Positions 47,653-57,514 of a stretch of DNA of 64,000 bases are shown here, one piece after another. A model generated the notes under the pieces. It saw only the letters and a program-made list of their open reading frames with translations, was not told where the DNA came from and made no database searches. The stretch is taken from contig NZ_LOFH01000012.1 in assembly GCF_001469215.1 (NCBI RefSeq), positions 1 through 64,000 of the forward strand. The letters are read 5' to 3'. A program made the position numbers and the translations under genes. How positions within the stretch are numbered: position 1 is the stretch's first letter; every line of letters starts with the position of its first letter. The stretch comes from Pseudoalteromonas sp. H105 (GTDB taxonomy: Bacteria; Pseudomonadota; Gammaproteobacteria; Enterobacterales; Alteromonadaceae).

Positions 47653-48030
47653 ATGGTTAAATTATCAACATTACTAGTTGTTACTGCGGTGGTTTCTGGG
47701 TCTTTTGCTTTTAGTGCACCAGCTAAAGCGAATGATCAGTTAGCAGTGTCTATTTGTGAGTATATAGCTGCAGATGATAAAAATCGCCTTCGTAGCAAGT
47801 TAAAAAGCTCTCGTGTTAAAATTCGTAATGTTTACGATGCAATTCAATGTAATGGAAACAACTTATTGCGCCATGCAATTGCGAGCAATGCAGTTGATGC
47901 TGGTGAGTATGTTGTTAAGAACCTCTCAAAAAGTTCACTAGCAGATGGCGCAGATATCGCCTGGGCTGAATCTAATGGACATGGTGGCTCAGCACTTATC
48001 GCCGCGATTAAAGACCGCGCAGGCTTATAA
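47653..48030 (+). CDS. Small exported protein, DUF3718 type
   Basis: A 125-residue exported protein of unknown function. A signal peptide (about 1-26, ending SAPAKA) precedes a roughly 70-residue domain with ICEYIAADDKNRLRSKLK and NVYDAIQCNGNNLLRHAI, plus two Cys (about 35 and 65) that could form a disulfide. The pattern matches DUF3718, a small family I associate with Alteromonadales and Vibrionales. It has its own promoter and terminator, so it is probably a single-gene unit. Confidence 0.8.
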   Translation: MVKLSTLLVVTAVVSGSFAFSAPAKANDQLAVSICEYIAADDKNRLRSKLKSSRVKIRNVYDAIQCNGNNLLRHAIASNAVDAGEYVVKNLSKSSLADGADIAWAESNGHGGSALIAAIKDRAGL

Positions 48031-48050
48031 TAAGTCTACAGGTTATTAGT

Positions 48051-48077
48051 AAAAACCGCGTTTATCGCGGTTTTTTT
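48051..48077 (+). terminator. Terminator of the DUF3718 gene
   Basis: Arms AAAAACCGCG and CGCGGTTTTT around TTTAT, with extra T residues. Confidence 0.92.
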
Positions 48078-48262
48078 GTGTCTATTACTTACATAAACTT
48101 TAATCTATTAATATAACTTTGAGTGAAACCTTTTAAGGACCTAGCCCATTGATTATATGCTGGCTAGTTAGTAGGTCATGAGTACTATTATTTTTCTGCA
48201 TCTATATTTTAATCTAACGTTACGCTAAAGTGAGATATGCATAGAGTAAGGGAAGGTTATGA

Positions 48263-48634
48263 ATGCTTAATCGATTAAAGGGGTATGCTACCAAGGGGAT
48301 TTGGCAGTCATTCGCAATTATAATTGTCATGTTTATTGCTGGGCCAGAGATAGTAATTAGTATGGAACTAATGGCATTAGTAGAGGTAATGGGTGCTTCC
48401 AGCTTTGTGCTAATGTATTTTTCGGGGCTAAGATTAGTATGTAAAAACACGCTCAACAAATTCAGTAAGTTTGAATGCTACTCCTTATTTTTTATTCCTA
48501 GCTTTGCAAACCTTCGGCAAATGCCCAGCCTTTTATATCACACCATTCCACATCGGCTTTGCGCCATCAGTTTTTTAACTTTAATAACAGCTGTAGTGTT
48601 ACTGAGCTATATTCAACTATTATTTGGTGTGTAA
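48263..48634 (+). CDS. Hypothetical small membrane protein
   Basis: A 123-residue predicted membrane protein that I do not recognise. Hydrophobic segments are near 15-35 (SFAIIIVMFIAGPEIVISM), 38-57 and 98-122 (LTLITAVVLLSYIQLLFGV). It contains two Cys in the central part. GGGAAGG lies a few bases upstream of the ATG. It stands alone between two terminators; codon use looks like its surroundings. It could be a lineage-specific gene or a chance open frame, so I rate it moderately. Confidence 0.5.
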   Translation: MLNRLKGYATKGIWQSFAIIIVMFIAGPEIVISMELMALVEVMGASSFVLMYFSGLRLVCKNTLNKFSKFECYSLFFIPSFANLRQMPSLLYHTIPHRLCAISFLTLITAVVLLSYIQLLFGV

Positions 48635-48644
48635 ATTAGGTATT

Positions 48645-48680
48645 AAAAAAGCCGCGTTTGATTTCTCAAATGCGGCTATT
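48645..48680 (-). terminator. Terminator of the chemoreceptor gene
   Basis: On the minus strand: GCCGCATTTGA, loop GAAA, TCAAACGCGGC, then TTTTTT. A weaker T-tract on the plus side could also stop the hypothetical gene upstream. Confidence 0.85.
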
Positions 48681-48703
48681 TACTATTCTATTTAACTGAT
48701 AAA

Positions 48704-50719
48704 TTACACTTTAAATTCATCAACTGATAAGCGTAATTCTTCTGCTAGTTTTGCAACTTCAGAGCTAGATATATTGGTCTGATTCGCACCCTCTGCAGTT
48801 TGTTCTGCAATTGCAACGATTGACTCAAGTCGTTCACTTATCTCTTGAGATACTTGCTGTTGTTCCTGCGCTGCCGTTGAAATCTCTTCACTAACATCGT
48901 GGGCTTGTGCAACCGCCGCGGTAATTGAGTCTAGAGCGGTGTTTGCTAAATCTGATTGCTCAACACATGACTCAGCTTGTTGTTTGCCTTTAGACATTGC
49001 TGATACCGCAGCCTCAGCACCGCTTTGTAAAGATTCAATCATAGCTTGAATCTCTTGAGTTGACTCTTGTGTTTTGCTTGCAAGAGAGCGTACTTCATCA
49101 GCTACAACAGCAAAGCCGCGACCTTGCTCACCGGCCCGAGCCGCTTCTATTGCAGCATTAAGCGCAAGTAAGTTTGTTTGGTCGGCAATACCGCGGATCA
49201 CATCAAGTATACTACCAATCGACGCACTGTCTTGATGAAGTTTATTAATCACTTGTGATGCATCATCAACTTCACGAGCAAGCTGTTCAATAGTCGCTTT
49301 ATTCTGGCTTGAAATCCCTTTTACTCGGTCAGCTTCTTTATCCGCATTTTTGATTTCTTTCAATGCTTGTTGAGCACTGTTACTTACTGTTTGTGATGTA
49401 CTGCTCATTTCAGTCGTAGCGGTTGCTGCTTGTTCAACTTGTGCCTGCTGGTTACGAATAGCTTGGCTAGATTCACCAGTAATTGCAGATGTTTCTTCAG
49501 AGGCCGCAGCAAGCTGAGTAGAGCGCGATATAATGCCTCTAATCAAATTCCTTAAGCTGTCGATTAATGTGTTACAGCTTTGCGATAGTTCACCAAATTC
49601 GTCTTTAGCTGAGTCATCTAGGCGTTGTGTCATATCACCACTGGCGACTATATCGAGTACACGATTAACTTCAGCTAAAGGTTTAGTAATACGGCTAACA
49701 GTTATGTAAGCAACAATAATAGCAAGTAATGTTGCACTTACCATCCCGACCCAAGTCCATAGATTTGCTGATGATACATCGCTACTTACACCTTTTTGTA
49801 ATTCAAAGGCTACATTATTTGCTTGTTTCACGAGCTCATTAAGTTGCTGAAGTGCTTTAGCTGTTGCTTTTTCAGCGTCTGCTAACTCTGTTTTAGTCAG
49901 TGCGATGGTGTCGATTAAGCGTTTTTTATTTGCTGATAAACTGTTATTGCCTTGAACATTGTCTTTAACTGATATGAAGTAATTATTTAAGTCATCAAAA
50001 AGATCAGCATCTGCAGCTTCAACTGCTGGCTTTAAAAGAGCGATGCTGCGTTCAATTTCTTCGAGGAAGTAAATTTGTTCATTTTTAACGATATCAAGCG
50101 TATTGAGAGTTTTTACTGTGAGCATATCGGTGCTAGTAGTAACTAATGATAAAAAGTTATTTTCAAGCATATTGGCTGCTTGATAAGCGCGAGAATCGTT
50201 TTCTTCAAGGCCGTCGATATCGATAATGTCTAGTACGACGGAATTCGCATCTTCTGCGGCTAATTCAATACTCTCTAGTTGTGCTCGTAGCTTTTTGTTT
50301 AGCTCAAGCTCGATCGCTTTGTCTTTTAATAAGTCTTGTACAGTTTTTAAAAAGCCATTATAGGTTTTTTCAACATCAAAGCTGCTTTGACTTAACTGTG
50401 GGTTGTTCGCAACAACCTGCTTAAGTTGAGACTGTGATTTATCAAAAATTTGCTGGCGAGTCTGAAGCGCTTTTTTTATCGGCTCAAGCTCGGATGCTGA
50501 TGTTGTATAAAAACTTGCTTGTGCAGCCTTACTCATTAAAGTGAACTCAACTTGTAAGTCTGAGCTTTCTTTCAATGCAGGCAAAGATAGCTGATTAACT
50601 TGCTGGGCAGAGTTATTAATATTTGCAATTCTGAACAGAGAGTTCCCACCAATTAAAAGAAGCAATAAGGTGATGCAGATGAATCCACCCCAGATGCGTT
50701 GGCTAACAGTTAAGTTCAT
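48704..50719 (-). CDS. Methyl-accepting chemotaxis protein
   Basis: Membrane chemoreceptor of 671 residues. TM1 is near 8-28 ([19 protein letters not shown]) and TM2 near 316-340. The long periplasmic part between them (about 285 residues) looks entirely helical, compatible with a helical bimodular type sensor. A HAMP domain follows, then the signalling tip [20 protein letters not shown], which is 100% typical. The ATG at 50719 has GGAAA at proper spacing; an in-frame ATG 12 bp upstream overlaps that site. Ligand unknown. No che genes are nearby. Confidence 0.94.
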   Translation of the reverse strand: MNLTVSQRIWGGFICITLLLLLIGGNSLFRIANINNSAQQVNQLSLPALKESSDLQVEFTLMSKAAQASFYTTSASELEPIKKALQTRQQIFDKSQSQLKQVVANNPQLSQSSFDVEKTYNGFLKTVQDLLKDKAIELELNKKLRAQLESIELAAEDANSVVLDIIDIDGLEENDSRAYQAANMLENNFLSLVTTSTDMLTVKTLNTLDIVKNEQIYFLEEIERSIALLKPAVEAADADLFDDLNNYFISVKDNVQGNNSLSANKKRLIDTIALTKTELADAEKATAKALQQLNELVKQANNVAFELQKGVSSDVSSANLWTWVGMVSATLLAIIVAYITVSRITKPLAEVNRVLDIVASGDMTQRLDDSAKDEFGELSQSCNTLIDSLRNLIRGIISRSTQLAAASEETSAITGESSQAIRNQQAQVEQAATATTEMSSTSQTVSNSAQQALKEIKNADKEADRVKGISSQNKATIEQLAREVDDASQVINKLHQDSASIGSILDVIRGIADQTNLLALNAAIEAARAGEQGRGFAVVADEVRSLASKTQESTQEIQAMIESLQSGAEAAVSAMSKGKQQAESCVEQSDLANTALDSITAAVAQAHDVSEEISTAAQEQQQVSQEISERLESIVAIAEQTAEGANQTNISSSEVAKLAEELRLSVDEFKV

Positions 50720-50850
50720 ATGAATTTCCATAAAAGAGTATTGATTAGACTTTATCGGCTTTAATGCAGATAAGTTAAGTAATTAAATTTAATTACTTTT
50801 AACAATTAGTATACTAAATCTAACAGAGAATGACTTATTTTTCAGTTAAT

Positions 50851-51666
50851 TTAGATAAAATGATTAGAATTAACACTAAAGCATTGCTTATTTTTTAGTT
50901 CCATTAGCGTCATTTTACCTCCCCATACACATCCAGTATCAAGCGCATGAACGTTTGAGAGCTGAGTGTTTCCTTCAAGTGCAGCCCAATGGCCAAATAT
51001 AATGTGCTTTTTAATCGCTTGAAATCGAGGGTGTGAAAACCAAGGTTTTATTGCTTTTTTTTCATCAATCGAGCCTTTAAATTTTAAGTCAAGTTGGCCT
51101 TCTGGAGTTAAAAATCGCATTCGCGTAAAATAGTTAACAATGAATCGAAATTTTTCAATATCTGTTAATTGATTATCCCAATGGGCAGGGTGTTGAGCAT
51201 ACATACCATTAAAAAATTCACGAGCGTCAACACCTTGATAACAGTGAGCGGCAAATTGCGCATGTTCCATCGCTTGTTTTATTGACCAGTCAGGGTTTAA
51301 ACCTGCATGTGAAATAAATATTTTCTTGTCGTTTAACCACAGTGCAAGGGGTTGTTGGCGTAAAAAACGAATATAATTATCAAGGAGAGGGGAGTCAAAT
51401 ACTGCGCCGAGTTTATCTTTAGGGTTAAAAGGCTTGTTGAGTAAATAACACGCAATCAAGTGTAAGTCATGATTCCCAAGCGTCACAGTAATGCTATCTT
51501 GGTGTCGATAGAGGTATTCAAGGCAGGCGAGGGAATTAGGTCCTCTTGCAACAATATCGCCAACCAAGTATAGGTGATCTTTAGCTGGGTTAAAATTTAC
51601 CCGCTGTAACAAAGCCTGAAACTCATCATAACAGCCTTGTAAATCACCTATAGCATAATCAGCCAT
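50851..51666 (-). CDS. apaH: Bis(5'-nucleosyl)-tetraphosphatase, symmetrical (ApaH)
   Basis: Metallophosphatase that splits Ap4A and removes Np4 caps from RNA; 271 residues. The motifs are GDLQGCYDE, GDIVARGPNSL, LGNHD and SHAGLNPDW, in order. It ends the lptD-surA-pdxA-rsmA-apaG-apaH operon, 5 bp after apaG. Order and length are as in E. coli. Confidence 0.97.
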   Translation of the reverse strand: MADYAIGDLQGCYDEFQALLQRVNFNPAKDHLYLVGDIVARGPNSLACLEYLYRHQDSITVTLGNHDLHLIACYLLNKPFNPKDKLGAVFDSPLLDNYIRFLRQQPLALWLNDKKIFISHAGLNPDWSIKQAMEHAQFAAHCYQGVDAREFFNGMYAQHPAHWDNQLTDIEKFRFIVNYFTRMRFLTPEGQLDLKFKGSIDEKKAIKPWFSHPRFQAIKKHIIFGHWAALEGNTQLSNVHALDTGCVWGGKMTLMELKNKQCFSVNSNHFI

Positions 51667-51671
51667 ATAAC

Positions 51672-52061
51672 TTAATGCAGAATATTAGGTTGAGCTAATC
51701 TAAACACATTAATTGGCGCATCAAATTCAGTGCCGAATTCATTTTTTAATGTGTAATAACCTTGCATAGTACCCACAGGGGTTTCAAGCACAGCGCCACT
51801 GGTGTATTTGTAACTCTCACCAGGTGCGATCGTTGGTTTCTCCCCAACGACACCTTCGCCTTGCACTTCTGTTTCTTTACCGTTTGCGTCTGTTATCAAC
51901 CAATAACGGCTGACGAGTTTCGCATTGCATAAACTGTGGTTTTTAATTGTCACCGAGTAGGCAAAAACGTATTTATCAAGTTCAGGTTGAGATTGTCCTT
52001 CAACGTAGAAAGTCTCAACCGACACTTTTATGGGGGAGCCCAAATTACTGCTTGTTGTCAT
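51672..52061 (-). CDS. apaG: ApaG protein
   Basis: A 129-residue single-domain protein with an immunoglobulin-like beta fold; its molecular role is not defined. Typical segments are [49 protein letters not shown] and GTMQGYY. It overlaps the rsmA 3' end by 17 bp and lies directly upstream of apaH. Confidence 0.96.
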   Translation of the reverse strand: MTTSSNLGSPIKVSVETFYVEGQSQPELDKYVFAYSVTIKNHSLCNAKLVSRYWLITDANGKETEVQGEGVVGEKPTIAPGESYKYTSGAVLETPVGTMQGYYTLKNEFGTEFDAPINVFRLAQPNILH

Positions 52062-52851
52062 AAATCCAGTTAGCTATATCTATAAATTGTTGTAATGAAA
52101 GGCTTTCAGCACGAAGTGTAATATCGATACCAATACTTGTTAGTTCATCGGCAGTTAATAAATTACCCAGACTATTACGAAGTGTTTTTCGGCGTTGATT
52201 AAAGGCTTCTAGGCATACAGTGTTCAGTATTTTTACACTTTTTGCTGTGCGCTGCTCTGGTTTTTTCGGGATTAAGCGTATCACTGCAGAATCAACTTTT
52301 GGCGCAGGTTTAAAGCACTCTGGTGGCACTTCAACTACCGGCATCGCATTACAATAATACTGTGTCATTACACTCAGGCGGCCAAATGTTTTACTACCTG
52401 GGCCTGCAACCATGCGTTTTACGACTTCTTTTTGAAGCATAAAATGCATATGTTCAACGTTGTCTGCAAACTCAAACAAGTGAAACAGTAATGGCGTTGA
52501 AATGTTGTAAGGCAGGTTGCCAAATACTTTTAATTTTTTGTCATCACGAACCAAGCTTGAAAAATCAAACTTCATCGCATCACCCTGATGCACGGTTAAT
52601 TTAGGACCTAAAAATGGGTGCTCTGTTAAACGTTGTGCAAGGTCTTTATCGAGTTCTACAACTGTTAAGTGACCACTTAACTCGCTGACAGGTTCAGTAA
52701 TAGCGCCCAAACCAGGGCCGATTTCTACTAGGTTGTCTTCAGGTTTCGGATCGATTGCAGTAACTATTTTATCGATGATTGACTCATCGAACAAAAAGTT
52801 TTGTCCAAAACGTTTACGGGCGCGGTGACCTAAGTGTACTTTATCTGTCAT
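52045..52851 (-). CDS. rsmA: 16S rRNA (adenine(1518)-N6/adenine(1519)-N6)-dimethyltransferase RsmA (KsgA)
   Basis: Dimethylates two adjacent adenines in the 3' hairpin of 16S rRNA; 268 residues. [12 protein letters not shown] opens the protein. The S-adenosylmethionine site is [11 protein letters not shown], the catalytic motif is NLPYNIS. The C-terminal helical domain contains [13 protein letters not shown]. It overlaps pdxA by 4 bp and apaG by 17 bp, indicating translational coupling. Confidence 0.97.
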   Translation of the reverse strand: MTDKVHLGHRARKRFGQNFLFDESIIDKIVTAIDPKPEDNLVEIGPGLGAITEPVSELSGHLTVVELDKDLAQRLTEHPFLGPKLTVHQGDAMKFDFSSLVRDDKKLKVFGNLPYNISTPLLFHLFEFADNVEHMHFMLQKEVVKRMVAGPGSKTFGRLSVMTQYYCNAMPVVEVPPECFKPAPKVDSAVIRLIPKKPEQRTAKSVKILNTVCLEAFNQRRKTLRNSLGNLLTADELTSIGIDITLRAESLSLQQFIDIANWIYDNKQ

Positions 52852-53840
52852 TGATTCTGTGCTTTTTCATGGGCGAGCTTAATTGCTTCGCGGATCGCTA
52901 ATTCAAAACTACCAACATCAGCATCACCTGTACCGGCTAAATCTAGCGCTGTACCATGATCAACTGACGTGCGAATAAAAGGTAAACCTAAAGTGATATT
53001 CACGGACTTACCAAATCCTTTATATTTTAGCACAGGTAATCCTTGATCGTGATACATTGCAAGCACTGCATCGGCTTGAGATAAGTATTTATCTTGGAAC
53101 AGTGTATCAGCAGGGAGTGGACCAATCAGGTTCATGCCTTGGTTATTTAGTAACTCAAGAGTAGGCGTAATGGTCTCAATTTCTTCTCGACCTAGATGAC
53201 CGTCTTCACCAGCATGCGGATTTAATCCACAGACTAAAATGCGGGGTTGTTCTATGCCAAACTTTGTCTGTAAGTCATGATGTAAAATACCCGCGACTTT
53301 ACACAGCCGTTCAGCGGTGATCGCACGAGAGACATAGGCAAGTGGAATATGCGTTGTCACTAGTGCAACGCGCAGACCCTCAGTTGCTAACATCATAACG
53401 ACATCAGCGGTATTTGATTGCTGTGCGAAGTATTCAGTATGACCACTGAATGAAATTCCGGCTTTATTAATAATACCTTTATGCACAGGGCCAGTTACAA
53501 CGGCATCAAATGTCCCATCCATATTCTTTTCAGACGCAATGCGTAAAGTATCCAGAACGTATTGGCCATTAGCATCATCAAGCACCCCTAATTGAACTTC
53601 ACACCCGATATCGACTTGATGCAAAAACACACTGCCCGCGGGCGCAAGTGAGGCGGGGGCTGATGCGTCAAAGGGGATAAGGTTAATCGTTAAACCGAGT
53701 TGTTTGGCTCGCTGTTTAAGCATGCCTCCGTCAGCAATGACGACTAGTTGAGCTGGCCAATCATGTTGAACAAGCTTAAGTAATAAGTCAGGGCCTATCC
53801 CGGCAGGTTCGCCGGGGGTAACTGCAATACGTAAAGTCAT
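52848..53840 (-). CDS. pdxA: 4-hydroxythreonine-4-phosphate dehydrogenase PdxA
   Basis: Pyridoxal phosphate synthesis enzyme, NAD and metal dependent; 330 residues. Opening [12 protein letters not shown], then [36 protein letters not shown] and [13 protein letters not shown] contain the conserved metal-binding His residues. It follows surA by 3 bp. Confidence 0.97.
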   Translation of the reverse strand: MTLRIAVTPGEPAGIGPDLLLKLVQHDWPAQLVVIADGGMLKQRAKQLGLTINLIPFDASAPASLAPAGSVFLHQVDIGCEVQLGVLDDANGQYVLDTLRIASEKNMDGTFDAVVTGPVHKGIINKAGISFSGHTEYFAQQSNTADVVMMLATEGLRVALVTTHIPLAYVSRAITAERLCKVAGILHHDLQTKFGIEQPRILVCGLNPHAGEDGHLGREEIETITPTLELLNNQGMNLIGPLPADTLFQDKYLSQADAVLAMYHDQGLPVLKYKGFGKSVNITLGLPFIRTSVDHGTALDLAGTGDADVGSFELAIREAIKLAHEKAQNQ

Positions 53841-53843
53841 TGG

Positions 53844-55139
53844 TTAATCTTCAATTGGGAAAATTTCAACATGGGCTTGTTCGCGCATTTCTTGCTGCCA
53901 GTTAAAACTCTCCTCTTTAAATTTTCGGTTAAACAACATTCCATGAGCTCGGTTTCGCTTAGCAAGCTCTGTTTTATCAGCTACGCGCTTACCTAGAAGT
54001 TGCACTATATGCCAGCCAAAGGTCGTTCTAAAAGGATCACTAATTTCTTGCTCATCTAGCGATAAAAGCGTATCTCTAAATGCAGGGACATAGGTCGTTG
54101 GATCTGTCCAATCATACTCTCCGCCTTTTAATGCTGAGCCTGGATCTTCTGAGTACTCTTTCGCTAATTCACCAAAATCAGCAGTGCCTTCGCGCAATTC
54201 TTTGGCAAAGCCATTGAGCATTGAACGGGCTTTCTCTTCACTTAATATTATTGAAGGTTTGATTAAGATGTGACGCGAACGAACTTCCGTTGTTTCGACA
54301 ACCTGTCGGCCACGGATATCCTGAATTTTTACAATATGAAAACCGGCTCCAGAGCGAAGCGGTCCAATAATAGCGTCTTTCTTAGCGCCTTTTACTGCTT
54401 CAGCAAACAAGGATGGCATTTCGTTAATGCTCATCCAACCTAGCTGGCCGCCTTCAAGGGCCTTTGAACCGCTTGATGATGAGATGGCAATACGTTTAAA
54501 TTCTTTACCGTCTTGTAAGAATTCAATAACCTTATCTGCACGTGTTTTTGCGCTGCTGATTTCGTCTGCTGTTGCATTATTTGGAATATCAATCAATATG
54601 TGACCAATATCAAATTCTTCAGTGTTTTGCCCTTGGCTTTCCATTATTTTTAATAGATTGTCCACTTCTTGTGGGCTGATGTAAATACGGCGATCTACAT
54701 TTGCACGCATCACTTGCTGCGTTGTTATTTCTTTACGTATCTCTTCTCGATATGCTTGAAAACTTTCACCTGAAGCTTCAATCGTACGGCGCAAGTCAGC
54801 AATACCACCACCTTGCTCTTTTGCCATATTGACAAGCGTTTGGTCAAGCTGGCTATCAGAAATTTCTAGGCCCATACGCTGAGCTAGCTGCATCATAAGT
54901 GTTTGGTTAACTAAGCGCTCCATAGCCTGAATACGCAATGTTTCATCGGATGGGAGTTGCTGGCCTTGTTCTTTCGCCTGCATTTTGACTCGGTTGACAA
55001 TGGTGTCTACTTCACTTTGTAAAATGACGCCTTGGTTAACAATGCCAACTACTTTATCAATTTCTACTGGTGCTGCAATAACGTTTTGGCATAAACCAAA
55101 ACCTAATAGTGCTGATGCTAATAATTTTTTTAAATTCAT
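53844..55139 (-). CDS. surA: Periplasmic chaperone and peptidyl-prolyl isomerase SurA
   Basis: Chaperone for outer membrane protein precursors, including LptD; 431 residues. The signal peptide is about 1-22 (ending NVIAA). An N-terminal chaperone domain (about 23-165) precedes two parvulin domains (about 172-275 and 283-385), the first with FDIGHILI and GGQLGWMS, the second with RSRHILIKPS and GGEYDW. It lies 24 bp downstream of lptD. Confidence 0.96.
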   Translation of the reverse strand: MNLKKLLASALLGFGLCQNVIAAPVEIDKVVGIVNQGVILQSEVDTIVNRVKMQAKEQGQQLPSDETLRIQAMERLVNQTLMMQLAQRMGLEISDSQLDQTLVNMAKEQGGGIADLRRTIEASGESFQAYREEIRKEITTQQVMRANVDRRIYISPQEVDNLLKIMESQGQNTEEFDIGHILIDIPNNATADEISSAKTRADKVIEFLQDGKEFKRIAISSSSGSKALEGGQLGWMSINEMPSLFAEAVKGAKKDAIIGPLRSGAGFHIVKIQDIRGRQVVETTEVRSRHILIKPSIILSEEKARSMLNGFAKELREGTADFGELAKEYSEDPGSALKGGEYDWTDPTTYVPAFRDTLLSLDEQEISDPFRTTFGWHIVQLLGKRVADKTELAKRNRAHGMLFNRKFKEESFNWQQEMREQAHVEIFPIED

Positions 55140-55163
55140 ACTTTTTCTAATACTCTGCTAATA

Positions 55164-57407
55164 CTAGTTATTAAGAAAATACGGTCTACGATAGCCAAAA
55201 ATACCTTGTTGTAATAATTTTTGTGCATCATAACGGCTCTTACTACCTAATCCTTTCAAGACAATATTAAATCCAATGCTTGAGTCAAATGTAGCTTGTT
55301 CTTGGCCTATCGATTGATTTAAATCAGTTTCGATTTGGCGACGGGCTGTGAGTTGAAAAGCCCAACAGCACGATTCATATTGCAATCCACTGAATATCTC
55401 AATGCTACGTCCAGTTTCAAGATCACGGTGGTAGCTATTCACAAATTGCCATTGCTCACTAATTGGGAAACTAGTAAACAAGCCAACTTGTTCGATTGTA
55501 TTGCCTGAGACATCATTTGCATAGCGATGGTTCAATTGGACTAGCTGATTATTGTCACCTTTGTAATCTAAAGTTACATTTGACTGAATAATTTGCTTGC
55601 CATCGGCATCATATTGAATCCCGCCGGATAAATACCAACGACGATGCCAATGTATCATGGTTTGTGCTGCAAACAAGGCATTATAGTTAGTATTAGGATC
55701 AATGCCCTGTGCTGTGGGTTTGGCTGAATCGTTCAAATAAAATATCTGGCCGGCACTGAAGTTAAAGAGTTCTTCATTTTTGTCACTAAACAAGCGGGTG
55801 GTTGCACCCAATGTGAATTGATTAGCAGATGCAATACGGTCTACGCTTGAAAAACGTTTATCACGAAATAAACCAAAAAAGTCATCTTGAAGTTTAGTGG
55901 TATCGTATAAGCCAATGTCTGATTGATCTTTATCAGGCGTATATAAATATTGCAATTGAGGTTCTAAGGTTTGAATCCCATTTGTTACTAGTGTGGTGTC
56001 ACGTTCAAAGTTTAGCTGACTGTACAAGCGCACTTTGGGTAATGTCCGTGATACCGAATCAGCATAGTCACTGTTGGCTAAATCACCTTCTTGCTTATAA
56101 TTAGTGTGTAATACACTAAACTCAGATAAAAACGACCAAGCGTATTCTTGATAGCCATAACTGGCTTTCGGCTCTAAATGAAGTCGAGTCGCTTTGTCGA
56201 TAATAGCATTACTGTTTGTAAAGTGGCTGAGTTCGCCGTCAAGTGTAAATTCTACATCACTGAGTGTATACGGCTCTGTTTGCGAAAAACTTATTTGAGG
56301 CCATGCTGCATAGGATTCAGTATGATTACCGAGCACTTCAAAGTTTTGAACTTTGATATCCGTACGCCAACGCTCACCTAAGTAAGATAATGACCCAGTA
56401 CGATAAAGTTGAGTGTCAGTACGCGTCGCATAATCTGAGCCTAAATCAGTCAAATAGTTATCGTCGCTAACATTGGTTATATCAATATTGGCACGCCATT
56501 TATCACCAAAATAACTTTGTTGTTGCCAGTGGAATAAAAAACGTTCTTTAAGCGCAGGCTCAGAATCATCTTTTTGTAAAAACTCTAAGCCTAGCAAGCC
56601 ATTACTATTCTCTGTTAAATATCGAAACTCACTGGTAAGCTGAACCCCTTTTTTAGACATATAACGTGGTGTAATGGTTGCGTCAACGTTAGGAGCAATA
56701 TTCCAATAATAGGGAGTGATAGTTTCAACACCGTAACGATCTGAACTAGAGATGTTGGGGGTTAATAATCCCGATTTACGACGGTCATCTATTGGAAAAG
56801 TAAAGTAGGGTAGATAGAGCACTGGCGTATCCATTATACGCAATACCATATCATGTGTTTCTCCCCAGCCACTTTCACTGGATAATAAAATCTCTTCGGC
56901 TTGAATCGCCCACAAAGGTGTTTCATCAGGGCACGTAGTAAAGCTTGCATTCAGCAAGTTTAAGCCAGACTCATTAACAGTGAGTTTTTCAGCGCCACCA
57001 TGACCTTGTTGCTCTGTTAATGTGTAATCAGCACCAAGCAAACTAATTTCTGAGTTATTTAAATCGGCATTAAGTCCTGCGCTATCAACCTGACTTATTG
57101 CATCGCGATAGGTAATAGGCCCCGTGGCATTAAGCAATCCACGTTGTTTATCAATTAGTGCACTTTGTGCGGACAAACTCATATTAAGGGTGTTAATATC
57201 AACGTTACCAGTAAATTCAGCGCTTTGGGTACCAAGCAGCTCTATATCATCTGAACGGATATCGATCATGCCCAAATCTAGGCCAATAAGCGGTTGCCAA
57301 GCACTGGTTTGCATTGAATTGCCACAAAAGTTGTGTGTCAGTTCAGTTTCGGCAAGCGATGGTGCGCTGAGTACGCTTAGCATCATAATGCCCCAGGTTT
57401 TGCTCAT
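55164..57407 (-). CDS. lptD: LPS assembly outer membrane protein LptD
   Basis: Outer-membrane barrel that inserts lipopolysaccharide at the cell surface with LptE; 747 residues. The signal peptide (about 1-19) precedes an OstA-type periplasmic domain and a large beta-barrel (about 210-747). The four Cys known to form the essential disulfides are all present: Cys 28 (NFCGN), one in SFTTCPDETPLW, and the adjacent pair in YESCCWAF. It starts the operon down to apaH and is divergent from amgK. Confidence 0.96.
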   Translation of the reverse strand: MSKTWGIMMLSVLSAPSLAETELTHNFCGNSMQTSAWQPLIGLDLGMIDIRSDDIELLGTQSAEFTGNVDINTLNMSLSAQSALIDKQRGLLNATGPITYRDAISQVDSAGLNADLNNSEISLLGADYTLTEQQGHGGAEKLTVNESGLNLLNASFTTCPDETPLWAIQAEEILLSSESGWGETHDMVLRIMDTPVLYLPYFTFPIDDRRKSGLLTPNISSSDRYGVETITPYYWNIAPNVDATITPRYMSKKGVQLTSEFRYLTENSNGLLGLEFLQKDDSEPALKERFLFHWQQQSYFGDKWRANIDITNVSDDNYLTDLGSDYATRTDTQLYRTGSLSYLGERWRTDIKVQNFEVLGNHTESYAAWPQISFSQTEPYTLSDVEFTLDGELSHFTNSNAIIDKATRLHLEPKASYGYQEYAWSFLSEFSVLHTNYKQEGDLANSDYADSVSRTLPKVRLYSQLNFERDTTLVTNGIQTLEPQLQYLYTPDKDQSDIGLYDTTKLQDDFFGLFRDKRFSSVDRIASANQFTLGATTRLFSDKNEELFNFSAGQIFYLNDSAKPTAQGIDPNTNYNALFAAQTMIHWHRRWYLSGGIQYDADGKQIIQSNVTLDYKGDNNQLVQLNHRYANDVSGNTIEQVGLFTSFPISEQWQFVNSYHRDLETGRSIEIFSGLQYESCCWAFQLTARRQIETDLNQSIGQEQATFDSSIGFNIVLKGLGSKSRYDAQKLLQQGIFGYRRPYFLNN

Positions 57408-57463
57408 TTAGTAACCTTAATATGGTGTCTTTGAATACAGGACTGACATAATAAAGGAAATCA

Positions 57464-57514
57464 ATGGCAAATACAGTATTAGACTTAGTGAAAAATAGAT
57501 ATCGTGTGCAATGA
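57464..57514 (+). CDS. Sixteen-codon leader ORF overlapping the amgK start
   Basis: ATG at 57464, TGA at 57512-57514, encoding MANTVLDLVKNRYRVQ. AAAGGAAA sits at proper distance before it. The stop overlaps the amgK start as ATGA. amgK itself has no clear Shine-Dalgarno, so translation through this short frame could deliver ribosomes to amgK. Not a recognised peptide; its reality as an expressed product is inference. Confidence 0.5.
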   Translation: MANTVLDLVKNRYRVQ

